64,000 nucleotides of DNA from Faecalibacillus intestinalis (GCF_003024685.1 NZ_PYLQ01000002.1:199062-263061), one strand, 5' to 3'. Positions 36,892-45,246 are shown, counted from the first letter of the stretch. Numbers and translations are program-made. The notes: generated from the sequence alone by a model not told the origin.

Positions 36892-37746
36892 ATGGGAAAA
36901 GTTATTAAAGATACGCCTCATGCAAATGGAATAGATATTTGCATTTATACGCAAGACTTTGAAAATGAATTCATTTCATTGACTGATATAGCCAGATATA
37001 AAAGCGAAGATCCGGCCGCAGTAATACAAAATTGGATGAGAAATTGAGATGTTATAGAATTTCTGGGATTATGGGAAAGACTTCATAATCCTGATTTTAA
37101 ACCCCTCGAATTCGAGGGGTTTAGAAAGCAAGCGGGAGCAAATGCATTTACAATGTCACCTAAGAAGTGGATAGAAGCAACTGCTGCAATTGGTATTGTT
37201 TCAAAAGCAGGGCGTTATGGTGGTACCTATGCTCACAGCGATATTGCCATGTCGTTTGCTACGTGGATTTCACCGGAATTCCAGTTGTATATTATGAAAG
37301 ATTATCGAAGATTAAAGACTGATGAAAATAGCCGATTATCTTTGAATTGGAATCTAAATAGAGAAATTTCTAAGCTAAATTATAGGATACATACAGATGC
37401 AATTAAAGAGAACTTGCTTCCGCCAGAATTAACACCAGCTCAGATTTCTTTTACATATGCGAACGAAGCAGACATGTTGAATGTTGCCCTTTTTGGAAAA
37501 ACAGCAAAACAATTGAAAGATGAACATCCGTCTGTGAAAGGAAACATGAGGGATGTAGCAACACTGAATCAACTACTAGTACTTGCGAATTTGGAAAGTT
37601 ATAATGCTATTTTGATTAATCAGGGGAAAAGCCAGAAAGAACGAATGGAATTACTGCGTCAATTAACAGTACAGCAGTTGCAGATTTTGGAGACAGTGAG
37701 TTTAAATAATCTCCCGAGATTGGGAACAATCTCACAGAAAGATTAG
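36892..37746 (+). pseudogene. KilA-N domain protein gene with in-frame TGA
   Basis: Frame starts ATG 36892 and encodes a KilA-N DNA-binding domain: ENEFISLTDIARYKSEDPAA, NWMRN, then TGA at 37045-37047, then DVIEFLGLWERLHNP and GGTYAHSDIAMSFATWISPE. The family usually has Arg at the stop position, so CGA mutated to TGA. After the stop the frame stays open for 232 codons to the TAG. A shorter product from ATG 37153 would lack half the domain. KilA-N proteins are typical of phages and mobile elements and often accompany effectors. Confidence 0.75.
37098..37123. repeat. Perfect 26-bp palindrome inside the KilA-N gene
   Basis: TAAACCCCTCGAA followed directly by its exact complement, no loop. It encodes the conserved KPLEFEGF stretch of the KilA-N domain, so selection on protein may explain part of it. 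As DNA it is a strong candidate dimer-binding site, possibly for autoregulation. Confidence 0.7.
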
Positions 37747-37783
37747 GTTACAATAGGGTGTCTTGTGGGAAAAAGGTAATACC

Positions 37784-38401
37784 GTTGAGACAAGTGAAGT
37801 AATTGGTGTCAATAATTATATAGGAGGAACACTTCATTCAAAAGTTGGAATTGTTGCTAAAGGAATAGGCGACATAGGAACAATGCTAGGGCCGAATTTT
37901 TGTGGTCATTTAATGATATCGTTACACAATATTTCTGATAAAATAATTGAATTACCAGTTGGAGAAACATTTGTATCATTGGTGTTCTTTTATTTAAAAA
38001 CTCCAGATAATACTATAAATACAAATATGTCTGGACATGTTGATAAACTAGCTGAATTAGGCATTAATATTGATCAAAAAACCAGGGAATATTTAACAGA
38101 AGATTGGAAAATGTCATTAGATGGCATTAAATATAAAATGACTAGAAGTAGTGAATATAAAGAGCTTGTTTCTAAAATAAAACAAGAAAAATATTCAAAA
38201 CTCAAGTCATATTTCAATTGGCAAAATGCGTTATTAATATTCGCGTACATTGCTCTATCCATTATTATGGTCGTTTTTGCAAAGCATTTTGATAATAAAT
38301 ATAACACTACTGTATGGTCAGAAAGAGCTTATACTATTATTATTTCAGGAATTATTCTTCCTTTAATTGTTGCAAGCGGTAAACTATTTAAACATCGTTA
38401 A
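37784..38401 (+). pseudogene. dCTP-deaminase-like gene, 3' part with two membrane segments
   Basis: Continues the split gene in frame after the second target duplication (GTT GAG AC). It encodes the catalytic half: VETSEVIGVNNYIGGTLHSK, GIGDIGTMLGPNFCGHLMIS and VGETFVSLVFFYL, which match dCTP deaminase/dUTPase trimers. A charged linker and two membrane helices follow (about 40 and 80 residues before the end), finishing KLFKHR. A TTG at 37763, inside the element, could start a shortened protein, but this would lack the first 97 residues. It is therefore probably inactive. Confidence 0.75.
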
Positions 38402-38426
38402 AATAGTTAAAATATTATCAGACACT

Positions 38427-38454
38427 AAAAAACCTGCATCTCGTGCAGGTTTTT
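38427..38454. terminator. Bidirectional terminator between the deaminase-like gene and the 50-aa gene
   Basis: Eleven-bp stem AAAAACCTGCA/TGCAGGTTTTT with TCTCG loop, T-flanked on both strands; lies between convergent genes. Confidence 0.85.
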
Positions 38455-38466
38455 CAATATTATATA

Positions 38467-38619
38467 TTATTTAAATAGTTTAGAGAAATAGTTTTTAACA
38501 ACATGATTTTTAATTCTTGATAATGTTGTGTTGCTTGAATCGAATCTGTCTTTCTTAGCCCATCCTGGTTGTACATCTGCTTGGTTAGTTGTTAAATATG
38601 AATAGTAATTTACACACAT
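38467..38619 (-). CDS. Small 50-aa basic protein of unknown function
   Basis: A short gene with a perfect AAGGAGG eight bases before its ATG and a terminator just after its stop, which strongly suggests real expression. The protein starts MCVNYYSYLTTNQADVQPGW and ends KNYFSKLFK; it is basic, has aromatic residues, no signal peptide and no membrane helix. I do not recognise a family. A 21-bp palindrome lies about 100 bp upstream. It sits between the disrupted defence gene and the MetE-like gene. Confidence 0.6.
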   Translation of the reverse strand: MCVNYYSYLTTNQADVQPGWAKKDRFDSSNTTLSRIKNHVVKNYFSKLFK

Positions 38620-38721
38620 GATTTTGTTCCTCCTTAATATTTTGTATCCCTTTTGTTACTTATATTATATGTAAGAAAGTTTAAAAATTATATGTGTTGA
38701 AGTCATGAGAATACTGTATAC

Positions 38722-38742
38722 ATTTGTGCATGATGCACAAAT
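38722..38742. promoter_or_regulatory. Inverted repeat ATTTGTGCA-TGA-TGCACAAAT
   Basis: Perfect 9-bp arms with 3-bp spacer, operator-like, located between the divergent 50-aa gene and the MetE-like gene. The bound regulator is unknown. Confidence 0.55.
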
Positions 38743-38844
38743 ATTGATATAGTTTAAAACTATATCTAACTGATGCTTATTTGTATTTTTAAATTAGCTA
38801 TTTGATTGATAAAATAATATCATAGCTTGAAAGGAATGAATGAT

Positions 38845-39957
38845 ATGAGTCAATTAAATAGATATGAATTTGTAGGAAGTTTTTTACGTCCTGAAAGATT
38901 AAAAGAAGCTAGAAAGAATTATGAATTAAATAATATAACTAAAGAAGAACTTACAAAGATAGAAGATGAATGTATTGTAGAACTTGTAAATAAACTTAAA
39001 GAATTAGGTTATCATACCATCACAGATGGTGAATTTAGACGTTCTACGTGGCATTTAGACTTTATGTGGGGATTTAATGGGGTTGAACATAAAAAGACTG
39101 TAGATGGCAATCAAACGTTTGATGGAGAAGCTGCTATGATTGATGATACTTATATGACAGGAAAGGTATCATGTAAAGATCATCCTTTTGTAGAACATTT
39201 TAAATTTGTTAAAGCATTAGAAGATGAAAATACTGTAGCTAAACAAACAATCCCTTCACCTGGTCAATTCTATGCTTTCTTTACAGGAGCTGATTTATTA
39301 GATAAAACATTAGGTTTCTATGGTAGTGAAGAAGCTTTTGCTGACGATGTTGTTAAAGCATACAATGAATTTGTTCAAGAAATTTATCACGCTGGATGCC
39401 GTCAATTACAATTTGATGATTGTGTATGGGGTGGTATGGTTAATCCTGAACTTGCTGTTAGCTTAACTGGTAGAAAAGGAGAAGCATTAGAAAAATATAA
39501 ACAATTACTTTTATCTTTAAATAATAAAGTTGTCGCAAGTGCTCCAGAAGATCTAACAATTAACACTCATGTATGTAGAGGAAATTATCATTCTACTTAC
39601 TTTAGTTCAGGAGCTTATGATGGTGTAGCTGATTTACTCTTTGGTGAAGAAAATGTAGATGCGTATTTCTTAGAATATGATGACCATCGTTCTGGTGGAT
39701 TTGCTCCATTAAAGAAAGTATCAGGAGATAAGAAAGTTGTTTTAGGTCTCATTACAACAAAGAAACCTGATTTAGAAGATAAAGAACTTGTTAAAAGAAG
39801 AATCTATGAAGCTACTAAATATATTCCTCTAGAACGTCTTTATTTAAGTCCTCAATGTGGTTTTGCTTCATGTGAAATTGGTAATAAATTAACGGAAGAA
39901 CAACAATGGGCTAAACTTAAACTTGTTAAAGAAATTGCTGAAGAAGTATGGGGATAA
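38845..39957 (+). CDS. MetE-like cobalamin-independent methionine synthase family protein
   Basis: A 370-aa single-barrel protein like YxjG/YxjH, equivalent to the C-terminal half of MetE. The N-terminus YEFVGSFLRPERLKEAR and TDGEFRRSTWHLDF are typical. Likely zinc ligands are in INTHVCRGNYHSTY (His, Cys), Glu in FLEYDDHRSG and Cys in LSPQCGFAS. It would transfer a methyl group to homocysteine, but as it lacks the N-terminal folate-binding half its methyl donor is uncertain. ATG 38845 is spaced correctly from AAAGGA; two upstream starts are too close to it. It ends in a strong hairpin. Confidence 0.88.
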   Translation: MSQLNRYEFVGSFLRPERLKEARKNYELNNITKEELTKIEDECIVELVNKLKELGYHTITDGEFRRSTWHLDFMWGFNGVEHKKTVDGNQTFDGEAAMIDDTYMTGKVSCKDHPFVEHFKFVKALEDENTVAKQTIPSPGQFYAFFTGADLLDKTLGFYGSEEAFADDVVKAYNEFVQEIYHAGCRQLQFDDCVWGGMVNPELAVSLTGRKGEALEKYKQLLLSLNNKVVASAPEDLTINTHVCRGNYHSTYFSSGAYDGVADLLFGEENVDAYFLEYDDHRSGGFAPLKKVSGDKKVVLGLITTKKPDLEDKELVKRRIYEATKYIPLERLYLSPQCGFASCEIGNKLTEEQQWAKLKLVKEIAEEVWG

Positions 39958-40023
39958 TCAAAGAAATTGTTAATTTGTAACAAATACTGTTCACAAAATT
40001 AATAATAATTTATATCCACAAAT

Positions 40024-40072
40024 AAGGATACAAAACAGGTAATACGAGAACCTGTCTTGTGTCCTTTTTTTG
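40024..40072 (+). terminator. Strong terminator after the MetE-like gene
   Basis: Seventeen-bp stem with one mismatch (40024-40040 with 40050-40066), containing ACAGGT/ACCTGT, then seven T. Confidence 0.85.
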
Positions 40073-40211
40073 TTGAAAAATAAGGGCTGTTTACAGATTA
40101 TTAACAAGATAGGTAAGAGATATGGAGAGAGTATTAATAGGATAATAAATTCTACTAAAAAAATGGATAACAGGATTTATAAATAAACAAATTAATATTA
40201 AAAAAATGAGA

Positions 40212-40240
40212 TTGATATTTTTTAAATAAATGCATATAAT
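40212..40240 (+). promoter_or_regulatory. Promoter of the type III toxin-antitoxin locus
   Basis: TTGATA, 17-bp spacer, TATAAT: a near-consensus promoter placing the start near 40247, just before the antitoxin RNA repeats. Confidence 0.8.
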
Positions 40241-40261
40241 ATATATGAACAAAGATATTTG

Positions 40262-40375
40262 TTCGATTTAAGTGCGTTGCTACTTTGAGTGCAAACCTTT
40301 GATTTAAGTGCTTCACTACTTTAAATGTGAACCTTTAATTTAAGTGCTTCGCAGCTTAAAATGCGAATTCTTTAA
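40262..40375 (+). ncRNA. ToxI/antiQ-like antitoxin RNA, three tandem 36-37-nt repeats
   Basis: Units at 40262-40297, 40298-40333 and 40334-40370, each beginning TTYGATTTAAGTGC or TTTAATTTAAGTGC, plus a partial fourth. Type III antitoxins are exactly such tandem repeats of about 34-38 nt, cut by the toxin into units that fold as pseudoknots and neutralise it. The strong promoter just before, the terminator just after and the toxin gene downstream complete the standard layout. Each unit contains a small AAGT...ACTT-type hairpin. Sequence is not one I recognise among described families. Confidence 0.85.
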
Positions 40376-40378
40376 TTT

Positions 40379-40409
40379 ACAGGAAGATTAGTTTTATCTT
40401 CCTGTTTTG
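40379..40409 (+). terminator. Attenuating terminator between antitoxin RNA and toxin gene
   Basis: Stem ACAGGAAGAT/ATCTTCCTGT, 7-nt loop, short TTTTG tail. In type III systems this leaky terminator sets the RNA-to-toxin ratio. Confidence 0.8.
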
Positions 40410-40429
40410 TTATACTTGGGAGGATAAAA

Positions 40430-40933
40430 ATAGATTTCTATCGCATAGATGAAAAATATATAAAATTTCTTCAACAATATGAAAAACAAAAAAGAGGAAT
40501 TACAAAGGTACCAAATATTAAGTATTCTGATCATAATAAATTTGCCTTTGGAGCCGTAATGAAAATTAATGATATCCATTATTATGTTTCTGTATCATCA
40601 TTTTCAAAAAAACAAGAAGCAAATATTTTAATAAAAGTACCTAGTGATAAAAAAGTAATTAAAGGTTCTTTAAGATTTAATTATATGATTCCAGTTTCTG
40701 AAACGTGTCTTAATAAATTGGTGATTAAAGATATTTCCGATGAGAAATATAAAATATTACTTAATAAAGAGTTTAGATTTTGTATAGATAACGCAAAACG
40801 AATTCAAAAAAAAGCACATAAAATATACGAAATGGTTATAAACAATCATAAACAAATTTTAACTGATAACAGTTGTGATTTTAAAATTCTAGAAGACGGC
40901 TACAGAAAGTACATAGAAAAGTATTTAAAATAA
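40430..40933 (+). CDS. Type III toxin, ToxN/AbiQ-like endoribonuclease
   Basis: A 167-aa protein matching ToxN/AbiQ: N-terminal DFYRIDEKYIKFLQQYE, core FGAVMKINDIHYYVSVSS, RFNYMIPVSETCL, and C-terminal FCIDNAKRIQKKAHKIYE and FKILEDGYRKY. It would cleave its own repeat RNA and cellular mRNA, aborting phage infection. GGGAGG (40418-40423) is ideally placed for a start at 40430, where the codon is ATA instead of ATG; ATG 40559 would remove 43 conserved residues. Either ATA is used weakly, or the start is mutated. Terminator, repeats and promoter precede it. Confidence 0.8.
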   Translation: MDFYRIDEKYIKFLQQYEKQKRGITKVPNIKYSDHNKFAFGAVMKINDIHYYVSVSSFSKKQEANILIKVPSDKKVIKGSLRFNYMIPVSETCLNKLVIKDISDEKYKILLNKEFRFCIDNAKRIQKKAHKIYEMVINNHKQILTDNSCDFKILEDGYRKYIEKYLK

Positions 40934-41022
40934 AATATCTTCTTGAAATTTTAATATATTTATATTTTATTCTATACCATTTTTCTGTATATTATAAATA
41001 CTTTAACAGTTCTTATAAAAAG

Positions 41023-41066
41023 AAAAGGAGAATAATATTGATAATATCAATGTTTTCTCCTTTTTA
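41023..41066. terminator. Bidirectional terminator between toxin and mscS
   Basis: AAAAGGAGAA/TTCTCCTTTT stem capped by an inner TTGAT/ATCAA hairpin; both sides end in T or A runs. Confidence 0.75.
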
Positions 41067-41068
41067 CA

Positions 41069-41890
41069 CTATTTAACAATATGCATATGAGGGTAAGGTA
41101 TTTCAATACCTTCCTTTTTAAATTCAGTGACTAAATCTTTACGAATATCTGCCAGCATTTGAAAACCTTGTACATTATCTTCACTAGTGATTGTTGCTCT
41201 TAATTGAATACTGCTATCTTTTAAGTCAGAAACAATCACAGGGACTAATGAATCCTTTTTATCTTTTCTTCCATCAATGAATAAAGGATGTTTTACAACA
41301 AGATCTTGAATCACTTTGATTGCTTGATCTATATCACTTTCATAAGAAATATCGATATAAAGATAATTTGCTTTAACATGTTCAATTTGTGAAATATTTT
41401 CAATAATTGCTTTATTCATAATATCATTAGGAACAATCATTTGCGTCTTTTCTAATGTTTCAATAACACTATGTCTAAGTGAAATATCAATAACAGTTCC
41501 TCTAACATTATGTCCTGTAACAACAATAAAATCACCAATCTTATATGGCTTATAAGCCATAATCATGGCCCCATTAATTAAATTACCTGCTGCTTCTTGA
41601 CTGGCAAGCCCAATGACAACAGCAACGATTCCTCCAGATGCAAGTAGGGCAGTCGCAAATGATTTTAAAAACTTCACTTCACCACATATAATTGCTAAAA
41701 AGATTGTAATGAGAATAATCTTTTTAATTCTTTTTTGTAAAACATAATTATCAGGCCATTTCTTTTTAATAAACTTATTTAATAATTTATTGATTGCAAT
41801 TAAAACAATCCCTGCAATAACAATTGAAATAATGCCATTAATAACCCCATTTACAAACAAATTATCAATTTGTTCAAATATTTTTTCCAT
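41069..41890 (-). CDS. Small-conductance mechanosensitive channel (MscS family)
   Basis: A 273-aa inner membrane channel that opens on osmotic downshock. It has three N-terminal membrane helices, the third being the Gly/Ala-rich pore helix (ATALLASGGIVAVVIGLASQ then EAAGNLINGAMIM), followed by the beta domain with YKIGDFIVVTGHNVRGTVID and a cytoplasmic alpha/beta domain. Length is normal. It lies in a leftward unit mnmE, small membrane protein, mscS with only a few bases between the last two. Confidence 0.9.
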   Translation of the reverse strand: MEKIFEQIDNLFVNGVINGIISIVIAGIVLIAINKLLNKFIKKKWPDNYVLQKRIKKIILITIFLAIICGEVKFLKSFATALLASGGIVAVVIGLASQEAAGNLINGAMIMAYKPYKIGDFIVVTGHNVRGTVIDISLRHSVIETLEKTQMIVPNDIMNKAIIENISQIEHVKANYLYIDISYESDIDQAIKVIQDLVVKHPLFIDGRKDKKDSLVPVIVSDLKDSSIQLRATITSEDNVQGFQMLADIRKDLVTEFKKEGIEIPYPHMHIVK

Positions 41891-41895
41891 TCAAA

Positions 41896-42117
41896 TTACC
41901 TCTTTTTATAATACTTTGAAAGAACATACAACAAAACTGATTGCATTGCTCCTACAATAGAAACCATTAAACATCCATAACAAATCCAATATAAAATACT
42001 ATTTCCTGTATTAATTGCATTTAATATAAAGAAAACAATAAACGCAATTAATGCTACATTCCTTGTATACTTAAAAAAACGATAAAATCTTTGTGCTAAT
42101 ATTTCATTTGTATTCAT
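41896..42117 (-). CDS. Small two-helix membrane protein
   Basis: About 73 aa from ATG 42117, which lies one base after the mnmE stop, favouring coupled reinitiation; a longer reading from 42153 would overlap mnmE by 35 bp. Two hydrophobic segments (NVALIAFIVFFILNAI and a second about residues 38-62) and a basic C-terminus (SKYYKKR) are visible. No known family. It lies five bases before mscS and is probably co-transcribed with it. Confidence 0.65.
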   Translation of the reverse strand: MNTNEILAQRFYRFFKYTRNVALIAFIVFFILNAINTGNSILYWICYGCLMVSIVGAMQSVLLYVLSKYYKKR

Positions 42118-42118
42118 C

Positions 42119-43453
42119 TTATTTACCGATGCAAAAGCGTTTAAATAATTCATCTAATAAATCTTCTTTTGCTTGTTCTCCTAATATTTCTTTTAAACAA
42201 GACCAACTATCATATAAATCTTCTACAATTAAATCAGCAGGAATAGACATCTTCATAGCATCAATTGCTATTTGTAAAGAAGAAGCTGCTTTTTCTAATA
42301 ATTGTGTTTGTCTTGCATTTGTAAGATAATATTCTTCTTGATTACTCATAAATCCTAAATTAAATTTCTTTTTAATTTCTTTAGTAAGCGCTAAAATATC
42401 TTGTTCTTTAGCCGATATTTCAATTCCTTCTAAATCAACTTTCTTACCTAAATCTGCTTTATTAATAATAATAATACGATTTGTATCTTCTGTAAGTTCA
42501 AGTAACTTTTGATCTTCTTGATCAAGTTCTTTACTTCCATCAATAACTAATAAAACAAGATCTGCTTTTTTAATCATTTCTTTTGATTTTTCAACCCCAA
42601 GACTTTCTACAATATTATCTGTTTCTCTAATTCCTGCTGTATCGATCATATTTAATAAAATATCATCTACTGTCACTGATCCTTCAACGACATCTCTTGT
42701 TGTTCCAGCAATATTTGTGACAATCGCTTTTTCTTCTTTTAACATGGCATTTAATAAACTTGATTTACCAACATTTGGTTTACCAATGATCGCTGTTTGA
42801 ATACCATCTTTTAATAATTTAATATTTTTAGAATCTTCTATGATCTTATTCATCTTTTCAATTAAAGAAGTAGACATTGGTAATAACTTATCAGCTGTTA
42901 ATTCTTCTACATCTTCATATTCGGGATAATCAATATTTACTTCTATTTGCGTAATAATTTGAATCAAATCTTCTTTTAAATCTTTAATAAAATGACTAAT
43001 ACTTCCTTGAATACCTTTTAAAGCAAGAGAAGAAGCGTAACTATTTTTAGCCGTAATAATATCACTAATAGCTTCTGCTTGAGATAAATCAATACGACCA
43101 TTTAAAAATGCTCTTTTACTAAATTCTCCTCTTTCAGCAAGTCTTGCCCCATGATGTAAACAAATATCTACAACTCTATTTGTAATATAAACACCACCAT
43201 GACAGTTAATTTCTACCATTTCTTCTCCTGTAAAAGTTCTTTTACCACGATAGATATTAACTAATACTTCATCTACTTTTTCACCATTATCTTTTATATA
43301 ACCATAAGTAATGGTATGACTCTCTTTATTTAATATTTTTCCTGTAAAAAACTGTTGAACAAAAGCAATTACATCTTCTCCTGATAAACGGATAATTGAA
43401 ATTGCTGCTTCTAGTCTTGATGTTGCTACTGCAACAATGATATCATCATTCAT
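42119..43453 (-). CDS. mnmE: tRNA modification GTPase MnmE
   Basis: A 444-aa protein that with MnmG modifies U34 of certain tRNAs (cmnm5U). The N-terminal formyl-THF-binding domain (IIVAVATSRLEAAISIIRLS) is followed by helices, the G domain with GKPNVGKSSLLN, AGTTRD, DTAGIRET and NKAD, and the C-terminal FCIGK with catalytic-site Cys. ATG 43453 is chosen for its AAAGGTGG site; the earlier in-frame starts extend into non-conserved sequence. In many Firmicutes mnmE directly follows jag; here about 5.5 kb of other genes separate them and mnmG is not in view. Confidence 0.95.
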   Translation of the reverse strand: MNDDIIVAVATSRLEAAISIIRLSGEDVIAFVQQFFTGKILNKESHTITYGYIKDNGEKVDEVLVNIYRGKRTFTGEEMVEINCHGGVYITNRVVDICLHHGARLAERGEFSKRAFLNGRIDLSQAEAISDIITAKNSYASSLALKGIQGSISHFIKDLKEDLIQIITQIEVNIDYPEYEDVEELTADKLLPMSTSLIEKMNKIIEDSKNIKLLKDGIQTAIIGKPNVGKSSLLNAMLKEEKAIVTNIAGTTRDVVEGSVTVDDILLNMIDTAGIRETDNIVESLGVEKSKEMIKKADLVLLVIDGSKELDQEDQKLLELTEDTNRIIIINKADLGKKVDLEGIEISAKEQDILALTKEIKKKFNLGFMSNQEEYYLTNARQTQLLEKAASSLQIAIDAMKMSIPADLIVEDLYDSWSCLKEILGEQAKEDLLDELFKRFCIGK

Positions 43454-43604
43454 TTTCATACCACCTTTCTTCTTTTTACTGTTGCCCTTAACAGTTAAGA
43501 ACTCCCTCATTATAACAAATATTTTTTATTTTTAACATATGATTTTTTTCGATTGATTTCTATTATTTTATCATATATCATTATGTACAAATAGGGGTGA
43601 AAAA

Positions 43605-45221
43605 ATGAAAAAGCTGAATAAAAAAGTTCCTATAATCGGAGGTGCTGTTATAGGAGTGATATTGGTTATTTATATCATTTTATGTTTTCTAGCATCAGGT
43701 AAAGGGTTTATTAAGAATATGACAATTAATGGCATAAAGGTTAATAATATGTCTAAAGAAGAGGTCATTTCTAAACTTGAAAATAAGTATCAAAAAGATC
43801 AAGATCAATTATTATTAAATCTTGAAATGAATGGTCAAAAATATCAAATTGATATGAAAGATAATGTTAAAGTTAACATTAAAGATCAAGTTAATGATAT
43901 TCAAAAGAAATATAATAATTTCTTTACTAAAGGTTATCATTATTTATTAAAACATAATGAAAATATTTCTATAGATATTAAAGATCAAAAAAAACTTAAT
44001 AAAAAAATTAAAAAATCAGGTATTTTAGATTATTCAACTTTAGTACCTACTACTTATAAAGTTGAAAAAACAAAAGTTATCTTTACTAAAGGAAAAAGTG
44101 GTAAAGCTGTTAAACAAAAAAATGTTTATAACACAATTGAAGAAGCTTTAAATCAATATGATTTTAATAAAACATTAAAAATCAATCCATCTTCTGTTTC
44201 AGAAGATGAAAGTGTTATGAAAACAATTTATAAGACTTTATCTAAGGAAGGTAAAAATGCGACTTTAGATAAAAATAATGATTATAAAATTGTAGCTGAA
44301 CAATATGGTGCTAAATATGATTTAGATGATTCAATTAGTGCTTTTAATAAAGCTAAAGAAGGAAAAGAATTTGAAGTTAAAGCTAAAGCTATTATTCCTA
44401 GTATTACAAAAGAAGATTTAGAAAAGAACTTATTTAAAGATGTTTTAGGTGAGTATACAACATCAGTAAGTGGTTCTTCTGTAAGAAGAAATAATGTTAG
44501 ACTTGCTGGTGAAAAGTGTAATGTGATTTTACTTCCTGGTGAAGAATTTTCTTACAATAAAACAGTAGGAAAAAGAACTAAAGAAAATGGTTTTGGTGAA
44601 GCGGGAGCATATTTAAATGGTGAAACTGTTCAAGAAGTTGGGGGTGGCGTTTGTCAAACTTCTTCAACATTATACAATGCTGTTGTTTTATCTAATTTAG
44701 AAGTGACTGAAAGAACAAATCATACTTATATTTCTAGTTATGTACCTATTGGTAGAGATGCTACTGTTTCTTGGGGTGGTCCTGATTTTAAGTTTAAAAA
44801 TAATAGAGATTACCCTATTAAGATTGAAGCAAGTTATGCTAATAGTAAATTAACATGTAAAATTATTGGAACTAATGTTGATGGAAGTTACGTGAAGTTT
44901 ACAAGTGAAAGAACAGGGGATGTTGCTTATAATACTAAATATGAAAATGATGCAACTATTCCTGAAGGACAACAAGTAACTAAACAAGCTGGATCAAATG
45001 GGGGAAGAGCTGTTTCTTATCGTTTGGTTTATGATAAAGATGGTAAATTGCTTTCAAAGAAAAAAGAAGCTAAGAGTTATTATAAAGGTCATGAAGCAAT
45101 TATTGCTGTTGGTACAATGAAAGTGGAACAAGTTCCAGAAACAACCCCTGAAACGACTCCAAATACTGAACCAACTCAACCTGAAACAACGATTGAACCC
45201 TCAGAAACGACAGCACAATAA
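43605..45221 (+). CDS. VanW-family cell-surface protein
   Basis: A 538-aa secreted or anchored protein. One membrane segment lies at residues 9-33, then two diverged repeat domains of the kind found before VanW (about 45-280), then the VanW domain with LLPGEEFSYNKTVGKRT, GGGVCQTSSTLYNAVVLSNL and DYPIKIEAS. The last 30 residues are Thr/Pro/Glu repeats typical of wall-spanning tails. VanW proteins are associated with peptidoglycan but their biochemical role is unknown. GGGG precedes the start. It stands alone, divergent from mnmE. Confidence 0.88.
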   Translation: MKKLNKKVPIIGGAVIGVILVIYIILCFLASGKGFIKNMTINGIKVNNMSKEEVISKLENKYQKDQDQLLLNLEMNGQKYQIDMKDNVKVNIKDQVNDIQKKYNNFFTKGYHYLLKHNENISIDIKDQKKLNKKIKKSGILDYSTLVPTTYKVEKTKVIFTKGKSGKAVKQKNVYNTIEEALNQYDFNKTLKINPSSVSEDESVMKTIYKTLSKEGKNATLDKNNDYKIVAEQYGAKYDLDDSISAFNKAKEGKEFEVKAKAIIPSITKEDLEKNLFKDVLGEYTTSVSGSSVRRNNVRLAGEKCNVILLPGEEFSYNKTVGKRTKENGFGEAGAYLNGETVQEVGGGVCQTSSTLYNAVVLSNLEVTERTNHTYISSYVPIGRDATVSWGGPDFKFKNNRDYPIKIEASYANSKLTCKIIGTNVDGSYVKFTSERTGDVAYNTKYENDATIPEGQQVTKQAGSNGGRAVSYRLVYDKDGKLLSKKKEAKSYYKGHEAIIAVGTMKVEQVPETTPETTPNTEPTQPETTIEPSETTAQ

Positions 45222-45246
45222 AAAAACGAGCAATGCTCGTTTTTTT
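45221..45246. terminator. Terminator between VanW gene and disulfide reductase gene
   Basis: AAAAAACGAGC/GCTCGTTTTTT stem with 3-nt loop; shared by two convergent genes. Confidence 0.88.

Larger units (their letters stand above)
35356..37783. mobile_element. Novel non-autonomous mobile element, 2,428 bp
   Basis: Ends are defined by an exact 8-bp duplication GTTGAGAC at 35348-35355 and 37784-37791. Terminal inverted repeats start GGTAT and share TCCCACAA, CACC and AT at equal spacing (22 of 33 positions). Contents: a methyltransferase-tail fragment, a deoxyribosyltransferase/TIR-like gene and a broken KilA-N gene; no transposase. Codon and base use are richer in G+C than the flanks. The duplication length and GG ends fit ISL3- or IS1595-like transposition in trans. 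Family not recognised. Confidence 0.8.

Noticed and set aside
37045-37047. TGA read as Trp (alternative genetic code)
   Set aside because: Family expects Arg here, and genes throughout the window use TGA as a normal stop and TGG for Trp.
40262-40375. CRISPR-like array
   Set aside because: The 36-nt repeats abut directly with no spacers and are followed by a terminator and a ToxN-like gene, so they are antitoxin RNA repeats.
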